A stretch of 64,000 nucleotides of DNA, taken from contig JBAZYO010000004.1 in the NCBI GenBank assembly GCA_041659285.1, positions 1 through 64,000 on the forward strand. Direction: 5' to 3'. Of this stretch, positions 41,007-52,019 are shown piece after piece; positions within the stretch are counted from its first letter, which is position 1; every line of letters begins with the position of its first letter. The DNA comes from Vicinamibacterales bacterium (GTDB lineage: Bacteria; Acidobacteriota; Vicinamibacteria; Vicinamibacterales; UBA2999). Position numbers and translations under genes: made by a program. The notes below the pieces were generated by a model. The model worked only from the letters and a program-made list of their open reading frames with translations, had not been told where the DNA came from and made no database searches.

Positions 41007-42380
41007 ATGTCTCTGACACGTTCGTTCGTGCTCCTGTCCTGTTCGGCGCTCCTGGCGACTGCCGTGCTCGTGCCAGTAGCCGGCCAACAACCCGATTCAC
41101 CGGATGCCGTCAACAACCAGGTCCTCGTCCAGTTTTCGGCCCGTTCAACGCCCGCGGCGCGCGCGGCCGCGCGCGGTCGCATCCGAGCAACGCGCGAGGA
41201 AGTGCTAGTGGCCGCGACTCGCCGCGCCGACGGCAAGGGCGACCTCGAGCTGCTCCGGTTGCCTCCCGGGCTGGCAGTGGCCGACGCGGTCCGCGGCCTC
41301 ACCGCCGACGGCGCGGTGGAGTTCGCCGAGCCCAACTGGATCTACCAGCACCACGCCACTTCCAACGACCCGTACTTCACGAATGGATCGCTGTGGGGCA
41401 TGTACGGTGATGCCTCGACGCCAGCCAATCAGTTCGGCAGCCAGGCGGCCGAAGCGTGGGCGGCCGGGAACACCGGTCAGGCTTCGGTGTACGTCGGCAT
41501 CATCGACGAGGGCGTGATGCGCCAGCACCAGGACCTCACGGTGAATGTCTTCGTGAACGCCTTCGACCCGGTCGACGGCGTGGATAACGACGGCAACGGC
41601 TACGTCGACGACGTCAACGGCTGGGATTTCGACGGCAACAACAACAGCACCTTCGACGGGACGCAGGACGACCACGGGACGCACGTCGCCGGCACGATTG
41701 GCGCGGCGGGCGGCAACGGCACTGGCGTTGCCGGAATGAACTGGCAGGTCACCATGATCCCGGCCAAGTTCCTGGGCCGGCGGGGCGGCACGACGGCCAA
41801 CGCCATCAAGGCGGTTGATTACCTCACCGACTTGAAGACGCGCCACGGCTTCCACATCGTGGCGACTAACAACTCCTGGGGCGGCGGCGGCTTCTCGCAG
41901 GGACTGCTGGATGCCATCAACCGGGGCGGCAACGCCGACATCCTCTTCGTGGCGGCCGCCGGCAACGGCGGCAGCGACGGCGTGGGTGACAACAACGACA
42001 CCACGGCCAGCTACCCGTCCAACTATCAGTGCACGGCCAATGGCTCGTACGACTGCGTGGTTGCGGTCGCGGCCATCACGAGTGCGGGCGCCAAGTCGAG
42101 CTTCTCCAACTACGGCGCCAGCACCGTCGACCTCGGCGCGCCTGGTTCCGCCATCTACTCGACGCTCCCCGGCAAGTCGAACAGCTCGACCTACGGCTCC
42201 TACAGCGGCACCTCGATGGCGACACCGCACGTCACCGGCGCCGTCGCACTCTACGCGGCGGGGCATCTCACCGCCACCGCGGCACAGATCAGGACCGCGA
42301 TCCTGACCAGCGCCCTTCCCACGGCGTCGCTCGCCGGCAAGACGGTCACCGGCGGCCGGCTCAACGTCGGCGGGTTCTGA
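41007..42380 (+). CDS. Secreted subtilisin-like serine protease (S8)
   Basis: 457 residues from ATG 41007 (GGAAGG upstream). Signal peptide to about PVAGQQ; an I9-like propeptide (about 35-115, NNQVLVQFSAR to EFAEPNWIYQ); then the catalytic core with VGIIDEGVM (Asp), DDHGTHVAGTIG (His), oxyanion Asn in AAAGNGG and SGTSMATPHVTGA (Ser). DNDGNGYVDDVNGWDF is a calcium-binding-like loop between Asp and His. Ends soon after the peptidase domain, without secretion or sorting domain. Confidence 0.93.
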   Translation: MSLTRSFVLLSCSALLATAVLVPVAGQQPDSPDAVNNQVLVQFSARSTPAARAAARGRIRATREEVLVAATRRADGKGDLELLRLPPGLAVADAVRGLTADGAVEFAEPNWIYQHHATSNDPYFTNGSLWGMYGDASTPANQFGSQAAEAWAAGNTGQASVYVGIIDEGVMRQHQDLTVNVFVNAFDPVDGVDNDGNGYVDDVNGWDFDGNNNSTFDGTQDDHGTHVAGTIGAAGGNGTGVAGMNWQVTMIPAKFLGRRGGTTANAIKAVDYLTDLKTRHGFHIVATNNSWGGGGFSQGLLDAINRGGNADILFVAAAGNGGSDGVGDNNDTTASYPSNYQCTANGSYDCVVAVAAITSAGAKSSFSNYGASTVDLGAPGSAIYSTLPGKSNSSTYGSYSGTSMATPHVTGAVALYAAGHLTATAAQIRTAILTSALPTASLAGKTVTGGRLNVGGF

Positions 42381-42393
42381 TCCCGCAGGCCCG

Positions 42394-42433
42394 AAAAAAC
42401 GAAACGCCCGAGCGGCGAATGCCGCTCCGGGCG
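42394..42433 (-). terminator. Intrinsic terminator of a minus-strand RNA
   Basis: On the minus strand a 12-bp GC-rich hairpin (arms 42421-42433 and 42405-42416, one unpaired base, four-base loop) is followed by TTTCGTTTTTT. It points left, away from the small haem gene and against the subtilisin gene, so no known ORF uses it. Confidence 0.7.
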
Positions 42434-42683
42434 CTTCAGTGCGCAATTTGCGCCTCCCGGCAGGAGCCGGGACTATTTGTTTAGATCAGTTCCGAGTTGC
42501 TCCAATTTCGTCGCGTGACCGGGGACTTACACCCGGTCACGCGGCGAAATGGTCCGGCGGAGTGTTCATCGTGCAACCCCCTTTGCCGAGAATTCGAACC
42601 CTGTCGTTCCGTTCCATTCCGCCGCCCACGCCTTTGCGACGGCTTGTTACCATTACACCTCCACGGCGGTGAGGGGCGTGGCT
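42394..42683 (-). ncRNA. Probable structured non-coding RNA of about 290 nt, unknown family
   Basis: The segment lacks a good ORF but has a promoter, strong local pairing and a terminator, all on the minus strand. Structures: 5'-proximal stem 42675-42681 with 42626-42632 (7 bp); a long hairpin 505-523 with 532-550 (offset 42000), 18 of 19 positions paired around an 8-base loop; CCCGGC-AGGA-GCCGGG at 42456-42471; and the terminator. GGTTCGAATTC (minus, 42600-42590) resembles a tRNA T loop but no cloverleaf forms. Motifs of RNase P, SRP, 6S or standard tmRNA were not found. A 10-codon ORF ending HFAA before a TGA lies in the middle; tmRNA-like order is not respected. Confidence 0.55.
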
Positions 42684-42689
42684 ACCACT

Positions 42690-42718
42690 GTGATACGCCT
42701 ACGGGCAGCCGGTGTCAA
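42690..42718 (-). promoter_or_regulatory. Sigma-70 promoter for the structured RNA
   Basis: TTGACA (42718-42713, consensus) and TATCAC (42695-42690) on the minus strand with a 17-base spacer. Transcription should start at about 42683. It overlaps the upstream region of the divergent haem gene at 42748, so the two may be coordinated. Confidence 0.7.
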
Positions 42719-42747
42719 GGGGGCCTGCCGGAGTGCATAATGGGGCC

Positions 42748-43146
42748 ATGAAAGACACTCCGCGCGCATGGGTTGGACTGGTGCTGGTCGCGGCCACGCT
42801 GGGAATGTCGGCGCCATCGGCGCAGACGCCGTCAACCGGGCGCCTCATGCGCGACAAGCTGACCCATACCAACAGGATCCTCGAGGCCATCCTGACCAGC
42901 GACTACGAGTCGCTCGATCGGGAAAGCGCCGCCCTGGTGCGCGCCACCGAGCTCCCGGCCTGGTCGGTGCTGAAGAGCCCCGAGTACTTGCGGCAGAGCG
43001 CCGCCTTCATCAGCGCGATCCAGGACCTGCGTGACGCGGCCAAGGCGCGCGACCTCGACACCGCGGCGCTCCAATACATGTCGTTGAGCCTGACCTGCTT
43101 CCAGTGCCACAAGCACATCAAGGGCGCCCGCATCGCGGGCAAGTAA
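42748..43146 (+). CDS. Small periplasmic haem protein, cytochrome c'-like
   Basis: 132 residues from ATG 42748. Signal peptide (WVGLVLVAATLGMSAPSAQ), four predicted helices, and a single CFQCHK haem site placed near the C terminus (about residue 121), as in class II four-helix cytochromes c'. Such proteins bind NO or act in electron transfer; ligand here unknown. Followed after 21 bases by a DUF1326 gene. Confidence 0.8.
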   Translation: MKDTPRAWVGLVLVAATLGMSAPSAQTPSTGRLMRDKLTHTNRILEAILTSDYESLDRESAALVRATELPAWSVLKSPEYLRQSAAFISAIQDLRDAAKARDLDTAALQYMSLSLTCFQCHKHIKGARIAGK

Positions 43147-43167
43147 CCGGACGAGAGGACTGCCAAC

Positions 43168-43794
43168 ATGTCAGCCATGCGAACCATCCCTGCCCTGATT
43201 GCCATCTGCCTCACCGTGCTCGTGGTCCCGTCGCGGGCCCAGACCCCCAGCTGGCACCTGACCGCCACCGTGGCCGAAAGCTGCAGCTGCACCGTGTCGT
43301 GCCCCTGCAACTTCGGCGGCGACCCGTCGAAGATGCCCTGCGAGGGCAATCGCATGATCTCGATCGAGCAGGGCCACTACGCGGACGTGGACCTGGCCGG
43401 CGTGCAGGTGCTGGTCACCTTCAACATGCGGACGTGGTCGAAGATCTACGTCAGTGACAAGGTCTCGGATCGCCAGATGAAGGCGGTGGAGGCCCTGCTG
43501 CCCCTCGCCTTCGCGGGCTTCCAGAAGGGGATGCTGTCGTTCACCAAGGCGCCCATCACCATGGAAGTCACCGACGCGCGGGTCCGCTTCTCGGGCCCCG
43601 AATCGGCCGTGGACATGGAAGTGATGCGCGGGTTCAACGGCCAGGCCGTCAAGATCCTGAACCTGCCAGCCGCCGTGTTCCAGGACTACACCCAGTTCCG
43701 ATCCGTCTCGCACACCCACACCAGCGCCGCGCAGTCGTGGAGCCACAAGGGCACCAACGGCTTCACCTCGAAGTGGGACACCGGCAGCAAATAG
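43168..43794 (+). CDS. DUF1326 secreted protein
   Basis: 208 residues. Signal peptide (IPALIAICLTVLVVPSRAQ), then HLTATVAESCSCTVSCPCNFGG, the cysteine-rich beginning that defines DUF1326, followed by ISIEQGHYADVDLAGVQVLV. Four cysteines in CSCTVSCPC suggest metal binding or disulfides; unknown function. Likely same transcript as the small haem protein. Confidence 0.85.
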   Translation: MSAMRTIPALIAICLTVLVVPSRAQTPSWHLTATVAESCSCTVSCPCNFGGDPSKMPCEGNRMISIEQGHYADVDLAGVQVLVTFNMRTWSKIYVSDKVSDRQMKAVEALLPLAFAGFQKGMLSFTKAPITMEVTDARVRFSGPESAVDMEVMRGFNGQAVKILNLPAAVFQDYTQFRSVSHTHTSAAQSWSHKGTNGFTSKWDTGSK

Positions 43795-43831
43795 ATCGCG
43801 ATCTGCCGGCGCAACGGTATTCTGTAGGGCG

Positions 43832-46015
43832 ATGCGTCACCTCGTCCTGCTTGCCGTGCTGGCCGCCTCGTGGCCGGTCTCCCCGCTGTACGCTCAGACC
43901 AGCGACATCCTGACGTCGGGACGGCGGGTGCTCACCGCCGAGCGCCTCCGCGACGACGAGCGGGTGACGCTGGACGGCATTCTCGACGAGGGCGCCTGGA
44001 AGCGCGCCACCACCGCGGGCGAGTTCATCATGCAGGACCCGGTGCTCGGCGGCACGCCCACCGAGCCCACCGACATCCGCGTCGTCTTCAACCGCGACCA
44101 CCTCTACATCGGCGTCGTCTGCTACGACTCGGAACCGGACAAGCTGAAGGGCAACACGCGCAAGCGCGACGAGTTCCTCAGCGCCGACGACCGCTTCATG
44201 TGGACGATGGACACGTTCCTCAACCAGCAGACGGGCTATTTCTTCGAGATGAACCCGTCGGGGTTGATGGCCGATTCGCTGATGGGCCCCGGCGGCAGCC
44301 AGAGCCGCGAATGGGATGGCGTGTGGAACGCGCGGGTCCGCCGCAGCGACATCGGCTGGACGATCGAGATCGACATCCCGTTCCGGACGCTGGCCTTCGA
44401 CCCCAACGCCCCGGCCTGGGGCGTCAACTTCCAGCGCACCGTCCGCCGCAAGAACGAAGAGACGGTGTGGACCGGCCACCAGCGCAACCAGGGCCTGCGG
44501 CGGATGTCGAACGCGGGGCTGCTGGTCGGCCTGACCGACGTCACGCAGGGGCGCGGCCTCGAGTTCAAGCCGTATCTCGCCGGCGCCATCGGTGATGCGC
44601 CGGGCCGGACGCCCGCGATCGAGCGCAACGGCACGGCCGACGTCGGCGGCGAGATCACCTACAACCTGACCCCGAGCCTGCGGGCCGTGGCCACCATCAA
44701 CACCGACTTCGCGGAAACAGAGGTTGATACACGGCGTGTCAACCTGACCCGGTTTCCGTTGTTCTTCCCGGAAAAACGCGGCTTCTTCCTCGACGGCGCG
44801 ACCTTCTTTGACTTCCATGTGCCGGCGTTCTTCTCGCGGCGCATCGGCCTGACCAACGGTCAGCCGCAGCGCATCCTGGGCGGCACCAAGCTGACCGGCC
44901 AGGCTGGGCGTTTCGACGTCGGCGCGCTCTACGTACGCACCGGCGAAGACAAGGGCGCGCTCGGCGAGGACTTCCTGGTGGCCCGCGTGCGCCGCCGCAT
45001 CCTCCGCCAGTCGTTCATCGGCGCCCTCTACACGGGGCGCTCGACCCGCGACCAGTCGGCCGTGGCGACCCGCACCACCGCCGGCCTCGACTTCCGCCTG
45101 GCGACATCGTCTTTCCGCGGCAGCAAGAACCTCGAGGCGAGCGGGTTCTTCGCCGTCACGACTCCATCGCTGGGCATCGGCGACAACCTCTCGTACGGCC
45201 TGCGCCTCGATTACCCCAACGACGTGTGGGACACCAGCTTCGCGTTCCAGGAAGTGCAGAAGAACGTAAGCCCGGAGGTCGGCTTCCTGCCGCGGCGCGA
45301 CTATCGCCGCTACCAGCCGGAGTTCCGATGGGGCCCGCGGCCCACCGACAACCGCTGGATCCGCCGCCTCTCGTTCGGCGGCGACGCCGACATCTACACC
45401 GACACGCGCAACCACCTGGTGACGCGCGAGGTGGACCTCACCGCCATGCGCGTCGAGCTCCACAGCGGCGACAACGCCGAGGTGAGCGTGGTACCCACCT
45501 ACGAGCGTCTCGAAGAGGATTTCGGGATCTCAACGGGCGTCACCCTGCCGGCCGGGGCGGAGTACTCGTTCACCCGATTCCGGATCTCGGGCCAGACCGC
45601 CAACAAGCGGATGCTGGCGCTGCAGCCGCGCGTGGAGTGGGGCAACTTCCTGTCCGGCAGGCGTACCGAGGCCGCCATCGGCCTGGGCGTGCGTCCGCGG
45701 TCCGGCGTCACGCTCAACCTCTCCTATGAATGGAACGCGGTCGATCTGGCGGAGGGGAGTTTCAAGACCCGCCTGTACCGCTTCGTCGGCGACACGCAGT
45801 TCAGCCCGTTCATGTACCTCGTGAACAACGTGCAGTTCGACTCGGTGAGCCGCGTGCTCGGCTGGCAGTCGCGCTTCCGCTGGATCGTGACGCCCGGCAA
45901 CGACATCTTCGTCGTCTACACCCACAACTGGCTGGACTCGACGGATCCCTCATCCCGCTTCATGACGCTCGATCGCCGGGGCGCCGCCAAGGCCGTGTAT
46001 ACCAAGCGCTTCTAG
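43832..46015 (+). CDS. DUF5916 outer-membrane protein with N-terminal CBM9-like domain
   Basis: 727 residues. Signal peptide, then a carbohydrate-binding family 9-like domain (about 45-205: VTLDGILDEGAWKRAT, FNRDHLYIGVVCYDSEPDKL, IEIDIPFRTLAF) and a long region of alternating strands to the end, with RFPLFFPEKRGFFLDGATFF marking DUF5916. The last residue is Phe (VYTKRF), the usual C-terminal signature of beta-barrel proteins inserted by BAM. Probably a surface protein for polymer handling; ligand unknown. Confidence 0.85.
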   Translation: MRHLVLLAVLAASWPVSPLYAQTSDILTSGRRVLTAERLRDDERVTLDGILDEGAWKRATTAGEFIMQDPVLGGTPTEPTDIRVVFNRDHLYIGVVCYDSEPDKLKGNTRKRDEFLSADDRFMWTMDTFLNQQTGYFFEMNPSGLMADSLMGPGGSQSREWDGVWNARVRRSDIGWTIEIDIPFRTLAFDPNAPAWGVNFQRTVRRKNEETVWTGHQRNQGLRRMSNAGLLVGLTDVTQGRGLEFKPYLAGAIGDAPGRTPAIERNGTADVGGEITYNLTPSLRAVATINTDFAETEVDTRRVNLTRFPLFFPEKRGFFLDGATFFDFHVPAFFSRRIGLTNGQPQRILGGTKLTGQAGRFDVGALYVRTGEDKGALGEDFLVARVRRRILRQSFIGALYTGRSTRDQSAVATRTTAGLDFRLATSSFRGSKNLEASGFFAVTTPSLGIGDNLSYGLRLDYPNDVWDTSFAFQEVQKNVSPEVGFLPRRDYRRYQPEFRWGPRPTDNRWIRRLSFGGDADIYTDTRNHLVTREVDLTAMRVELHSGDNAEVSVVPTYERLEEDFGISTGVTLPAGAEYSFTRFRISGQTANKRMLALQPRVEWGNFLSGRRTEAAIGLGVRPRSGVTLNLSYEWNAVDLAEGSFKTRLYRFVGDTQFSPFMYLVNNVQFDSVSRVLGWQSRFRWIVTPGNDIFVVYTHNWLDSTDPSSRFMTLDRRGAAKAVYTKRF

Positions 46016-46035
46016 CCACGACACTCGAGCGCACC

Positions 46036-46063
46036 AAAAAAGAGGCCGCGGTCGCCCGCGGCC
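46036..46063 (-). terminator. Intrinsic terminator after the 25-codon ORF
   Basis: Minus strand: GGCCGCGG-GCGA-CCGCGGCC followed by TCTTTTTT. It lies 33 bases beyond the stop of the small ORF. It and its flank closely resemble the terminator unit at 46309-46335. Confidence 0.8.
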
Positions 46064-46096
46064 TGAAGCGTGCACGTGGAGGTTGGAGAGAGACGC

Positions 46097-46174
46097 TCAG
46101 TACCGGCACGCCCGCAGGGCGTTGACCGCCGATGGGACGAGCAGGACGAGGGCGGATGCAGTCAGCTTCATCAT
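46097..46174 (-). CDS. 25-residue hydrophobic peptide ORF between two terminators
   Basis: ATG 46174 with GGAGGA six bases upstream; the product begins MMKLTASALVLLVPSAVNAL and ends RACRY. It is one hydrophobic segment and could be a small membrane peptide or a signal-like leader. The strong ribosome site, and a terminator before and after it, suggest a real short transcript, but codon evidence for 25 residues is thin. No toxin or leader family recognised. Confidence 0.5.
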   Translation of the reverse strand: MMKLTASALVLLVPSAVNALRACRY

Positions 46175-46308
46175 GGGCGGTCCTCCACGTAGCAGGGGGC
46201 GACGATCGCGTTGGCTGGGACACGCTAGCAGACTTCGACGCCTTCTGACCGGACCGCGGCGCAGGTTGCACGCAAACCGCGGCACCCTGCCGGGCAGCCG
46301 CGCGGTAC

Positions 46309-46335
46309 AAAAAAAGGCCGCGGGCGCCCGCGGCC
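46309..46335 (-). terminator. Intrinsic terminator of lpxC
   Basis: Minus strand: the 20-base palindrome GGCCGCGGGC-GCCCGCGGCC followed by seven T. It begins 39 bases after the lpxC stop. Confidence 0.85.
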
Positions 46336-46373
46336 TAGTTGCGTTCACGTTGGAGGTTGAGCGATTGGACGAA

Positions 46374-47279
46374 CTAGTGAGCGCGCACCGCTCCCGGCAC
46401 ACCCACGGCATCGAATGCCCCTTCGGGCACAGCGGCGGGCGCCTCGACCAGGCACCACGCCTCTTGATCGTTGAGAATCTCGGCCGCGAGCTGCGTGTGC
46501 AGCGCGTGGCCGGCGCGATGGGCGACGACGTGACCGACGATCGGATATCCGACGAGCGCCAGGTCACCGACGACGTCCAGGATCTTGTGGCGAACGAACT
46601 CGTCTTCGAAGCGCAGGGCGTTCAGCACGCCGGTGTCGCCGATGACGATGGCGTTCTCGAGTGAGCCGCCGAGGGCCAGGCCGTTCTGGCGCAGCCATTC
46701 CACTTCCTTCAGGAAGCCGAACGTGCGCGCCGCGGCGATGTTGTCGGCGAAGCTGCTTTCGGTAATGCGCTCCGTGCGCGACTGGTGCCGCAGCAGCGGA
46801 TGGTCGAAGCTGATGGTATAGCTGACCTTGAAGTGATCCGACGGGTAGATGGCAATGCGCTTGTCGCCGCTCGCAATCTGCACCGGCTTGAGGATTTTGA
46901 GGTACTTGCGCGACGGGCCCAGCGTCTTGACGCCCGCTTCCTGCAACAGATACAGGAACGGCGCGCTGCTGCCGTCCATGATCGGCACTTCTTTGTGGTT
47001 GAGCTCGACGATGATGTTGTCGATGCCGGCCGAAACCAGCGCCGCCAGCAGGTGCTCGACCGTTTCGACGGTGGCGCCGGCCTTGCCCAGCACGGTCGCG
47101 TGCTGCACGCTGGAAACCTCAGAAACCGAAGCGGCGATTTCGACGCCCAGATCCGTGCGGCGGAACCGGATGCCGGTGTCCGCAGCCGCGGGCTTCAGGG
47201 TCAAGGTGACCTTCTGGCCGGAGTGAAGCCCGATGCCAGCGCATGAAATCTGCCGTTTGATCGTCCGTTGTGCGTCCAT
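46374..47279 (-). CDS. lpxC: UDP-3-O-acyl-N-acetylglucosamine deacetylase
   Basis: 301 residues. First committed step of lipid A synthesis, removing acetate from UDP-acyl-GlcNAc with zinc. TIKRQISCAGIGLHSGQKVTLTLKPA start; TVETVEHLLAAL (His ligand), GSLENAIVIGD, VRHKILDVVGDLAL (His and Asp ligands) and GHVVAHRAGHALHTQL (catalytic His) all intact. Monofunctional, not fused to FabZ. Shows the organism has a lipid A outer membrane. Followed by a strong terminator. Confidence 0.97.
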   Translation of the reverse strand: MDAQRTIKRQISCAGIGLHSGQKVTLTLKPAAADTGIRFRRTDLGVEIAASVSEVSSVQHATVLGKAGATVETVEHLLAALVSAGIDNIIVELNHKEVPIMDGSSAPFLYLLQEAGVKTLGPSRKYLKILKPVQIASGDKRIAIYPSDHFKVSYTISFDHPLLRHQSRTERITESSFADNIAAARTFGFLKEVEWLRQNGLALGGSLENAIVIGDTGVLNALRFEDEFVRHKILDVVGDLALVGYPIVGHVVAHRAGHALHTQLAAEILNDQEAWCLVEAPAAVPEGAFDAVGVPGAVRAH

Positions 47280-47337
47280 TTAATCTACGGTTCCGCTCCC
47301 AACAGAAGCAAAGTCGATGCCTACGATTGGCCCCCAG

Positions 47338-47367
47338 GCATAAATTGACTAAGCCCATTGCCTGCAA
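47338..47367 (-). promoter_or_regulatory. Possible lpxC promoter
   Basis: Minus strand TTGCAG (47367-47362) and TTATGC (47343-47338) with an 18-base spacer; the start of lpxC is about 58 bases further. Weak -10 box. Confidence 0.3.
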
Positions 47368-47454
47368 CGTTTACACAGATTTTCACACTCGGGCGCTTCT
47401 TACGGCTGTGTTTCCGGAGCCACAGCGGCAAACCCCCGAAGTGTGGCTATTTTG

Positions 47455-47490
47455 CCTCGCCTTCGCCCTTCGGGCTTTGGCGGAGCAGGC
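47455..47490. repeat. Intergenic palindromic repeat between uvrA and lpxC
   Basis: CTCGCCTTCGCCCTTCGGGC followed by TTTGGCGGAGC: inner GCCC/GGGC stem with TTC loop and outer GCTCCGCC-like arms. It stops just before the uvrA stop codon and is a free-standing relative of the repeat sequences inside lysA and rsfS. Confidence 0.5.
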
Positions 47491-50397
<2,907 letters not shown>

Positions 50398-50492
50398 GAG
50401 GTACTGCGGGGCCCACGGCATGGACCCCAATCCCCAATTCTAATACGTACAGGCCACAGAGGCACAGAGACCAGGCTCAGTGTCCTCCGTGG

Positions 50493-51974
50493 TTAGTTTC
50501 GCAGTTTGCTGTGTTTGAAGCCGTAAACGACGTACAGCACCAGGCCGACGGCCAGCCAGAGGCCGAACCGTTCCCAGGCCTGATAGGGCAGGCCGACCAT
50601 GATGAACAGGCAGGCGACGACACCCAGCGGGGCGATAACCCACACGAAGGGCACCTTGAACGGCCGGTGACGCTCGGGCTCCTTGACGCGGAGCACCAGG
50701 ACGCCGGCGCAGACCAGCGCAAATGCGAACAGCGTCCCGATGTTGGTGAGGTCGTAGGTCTCGGCCGCATCACCGATCGCCGAAGCCACCGCCACGAGGA
50801 TGCCGGTGAACAGCGTCGCGGTGTACGGAATCCGCGTCCTGGGATCGATGCGCGCCACCCACTCGGGCAGCAGGCCGTCGCGCGCCATGGCGAAGAAGAT
50901 GCGGGGCTGCCCGTACTGGAACACCAGCAGGACCGCCGACATCGACACCGCGGCGCCAAACGCCACGATCACGCCGACCTTCTGGTAGCCGATGAGTTCG
51001 AGGGCGCGGGCCAGCGGATCGGCCACGCCCAGTTCGGTGTAGGGCACCATGCCCGTGATCACCGCGCCGATCACGACGTAGATGAGCGTGCACACCGCCA
51101 ATCCGCCGAGGATGCCGATCGGCAGGTTGCGTTGCGGGTTCCTGGTTTCTTCGGCCGCGGTCGAGATGGCGTCGAAGCCGATGTAGGCGAAGAACACGAT
51201 GGCCGCGCCTTGATGGATGCCGGTGAACCCGTTGGGCGCGAACGGGGTGTAGTTGGCGGGGTTGATGTTGCCGAGGCCGACGACGACGAACAGCGCGAGC
51301 ACGGCCAGCTTGATGATCACCATCACCGTGTTGGCGGACGCGCTCTCGCGGGCGCCGCGCAGCAGCAGCCACGTGATCAGCATCACGATGCCGAAGGCCG
51401 GCAGGTTGACCAGGATCGGGATGCCGAGCAGGTGCGGCGCCGTGGTGAGCAGGCCGCTGACGTCGGGGTTCGAACTGAGGAGCGCGGTGCGGTAGCCGGT
51501 GGTCAGCCACGCCGGCAGATCGACGCCGACGCCGCGCACCAGCGTGTTGAAGTAGTCGCCCCACGAGATCGCCACGGCGACGTTGCCGACGGCGTATTCG
51601 AGCATGAGGTCCCAGCCGATGATCCAGGCCACCAGCTCGCCGAGCGTCGCGTACGAGTAGGCGTAGGCGCTGCCGGCCTGCGGGATCATCGCCGCGAGTT
51701 CCGCGTAGCAGAGCGCCGCCAGGGCGCAGGCGCCGCCCAGCAGGATGAACGAGAAGATGAGGGCGGGACCCGCCCCATAGCGGATCACCGTGCCGTCGGG
51801 CGCCACCTGCCCGGCCGCGGCGGTGCCGATGGCGCCGAAAATGCCGGCGCCGATCACCGCGCCGATGGCCAGCATCACGAGATCGCCGGCGCCGAGCACA
51901 CGCTTCAGCGCGCGCGGGTCCGAGTCGTCGATCACGAGCGCCGCAATCGGCTTTCGCTGGAAGAGTTGATTCAT
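50493..51974 (-). CDS. APC-family amino acid permease
   Basis: 493 residues from ATG 51974; an ATG at 51986 is possible, but a TAGAAT there looks like a -10 box. About twelve membrane spans. LGAGDLVMLAIGAVIGAGIFGAIG is the substrate-binding unwound helix 1 of APC transporters; FFAYIGFDAISTAAEETRNPQRNLPIGI is the conserved helix 6 region. Cationic amino acid transporter (CAT)-like order with an extended TM3-TM4 loop. Proton-coupled uptake is expected; exact amino acid not predictable. Confidence 0.92.
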   Translation of the reverse strand: MNQLFQRKPIAALVIDDSDPRALKRVLGAGDLVMLAIGAVIGAGIFGAIGTAAAGQVAPDGTVIRYGAGPALIFSFILLGGACALAALCYAELAAMIPQAGSAYAYSYATLGELVAWIIGWDLMLEYAVGNVAVAISWGDYFNTLVRGVGVDLPAWLTTGYRTALLSSNPDVSGLLTTAPHLLGIPILVNLPAFGIVMLITWLLLRGARESASANTVMVIIKLAVLALFVVVGLGNINPANYTPFAPNGFTGIHQGAAIVFFAYIGFDAISTAAEETRNPQRNLPIGILGGLAVCTLIYVVIGAVITGMVPYTELGVADPLARALELIGYQKVGVIVAFGAAVSMSAVLLVFQYGQPRIFFAMARDGLLPEWVARIDPRTRIPYTATLFTGILVAVASAIGDAAETYDLTNIGTLFAFALVCAGVLVLRVKEPERHRPFKVPFVWVIAPLGVVACLFIMVGLPYQAWERFGLWLAVGLVLYVVYGFKHSKLRN

Positions 51975-52019
51975 ACGCGCCTGCATTCTAGTGCAGGAAC
52001 GCAGGCCGGCGCGGAACGT

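Noticed and set aside
42500..42700. tRNA or tmRNA in the structured RNA region
   Set aside because: A T-loop-like GGTTCGAATTC and a short tag-like ORF exist, but no acceptor stem, no anticodon arm, and the T-loop precedes the tag by only about 20 bases, against both tmRNA layouts.
43763..45463. Minus-strand frame of 566 codons over DUF5916
   Set aside because: Shadow frame; the plus-strand protein has a signal peptide, CBM9-like domain and C-terminal Phe.
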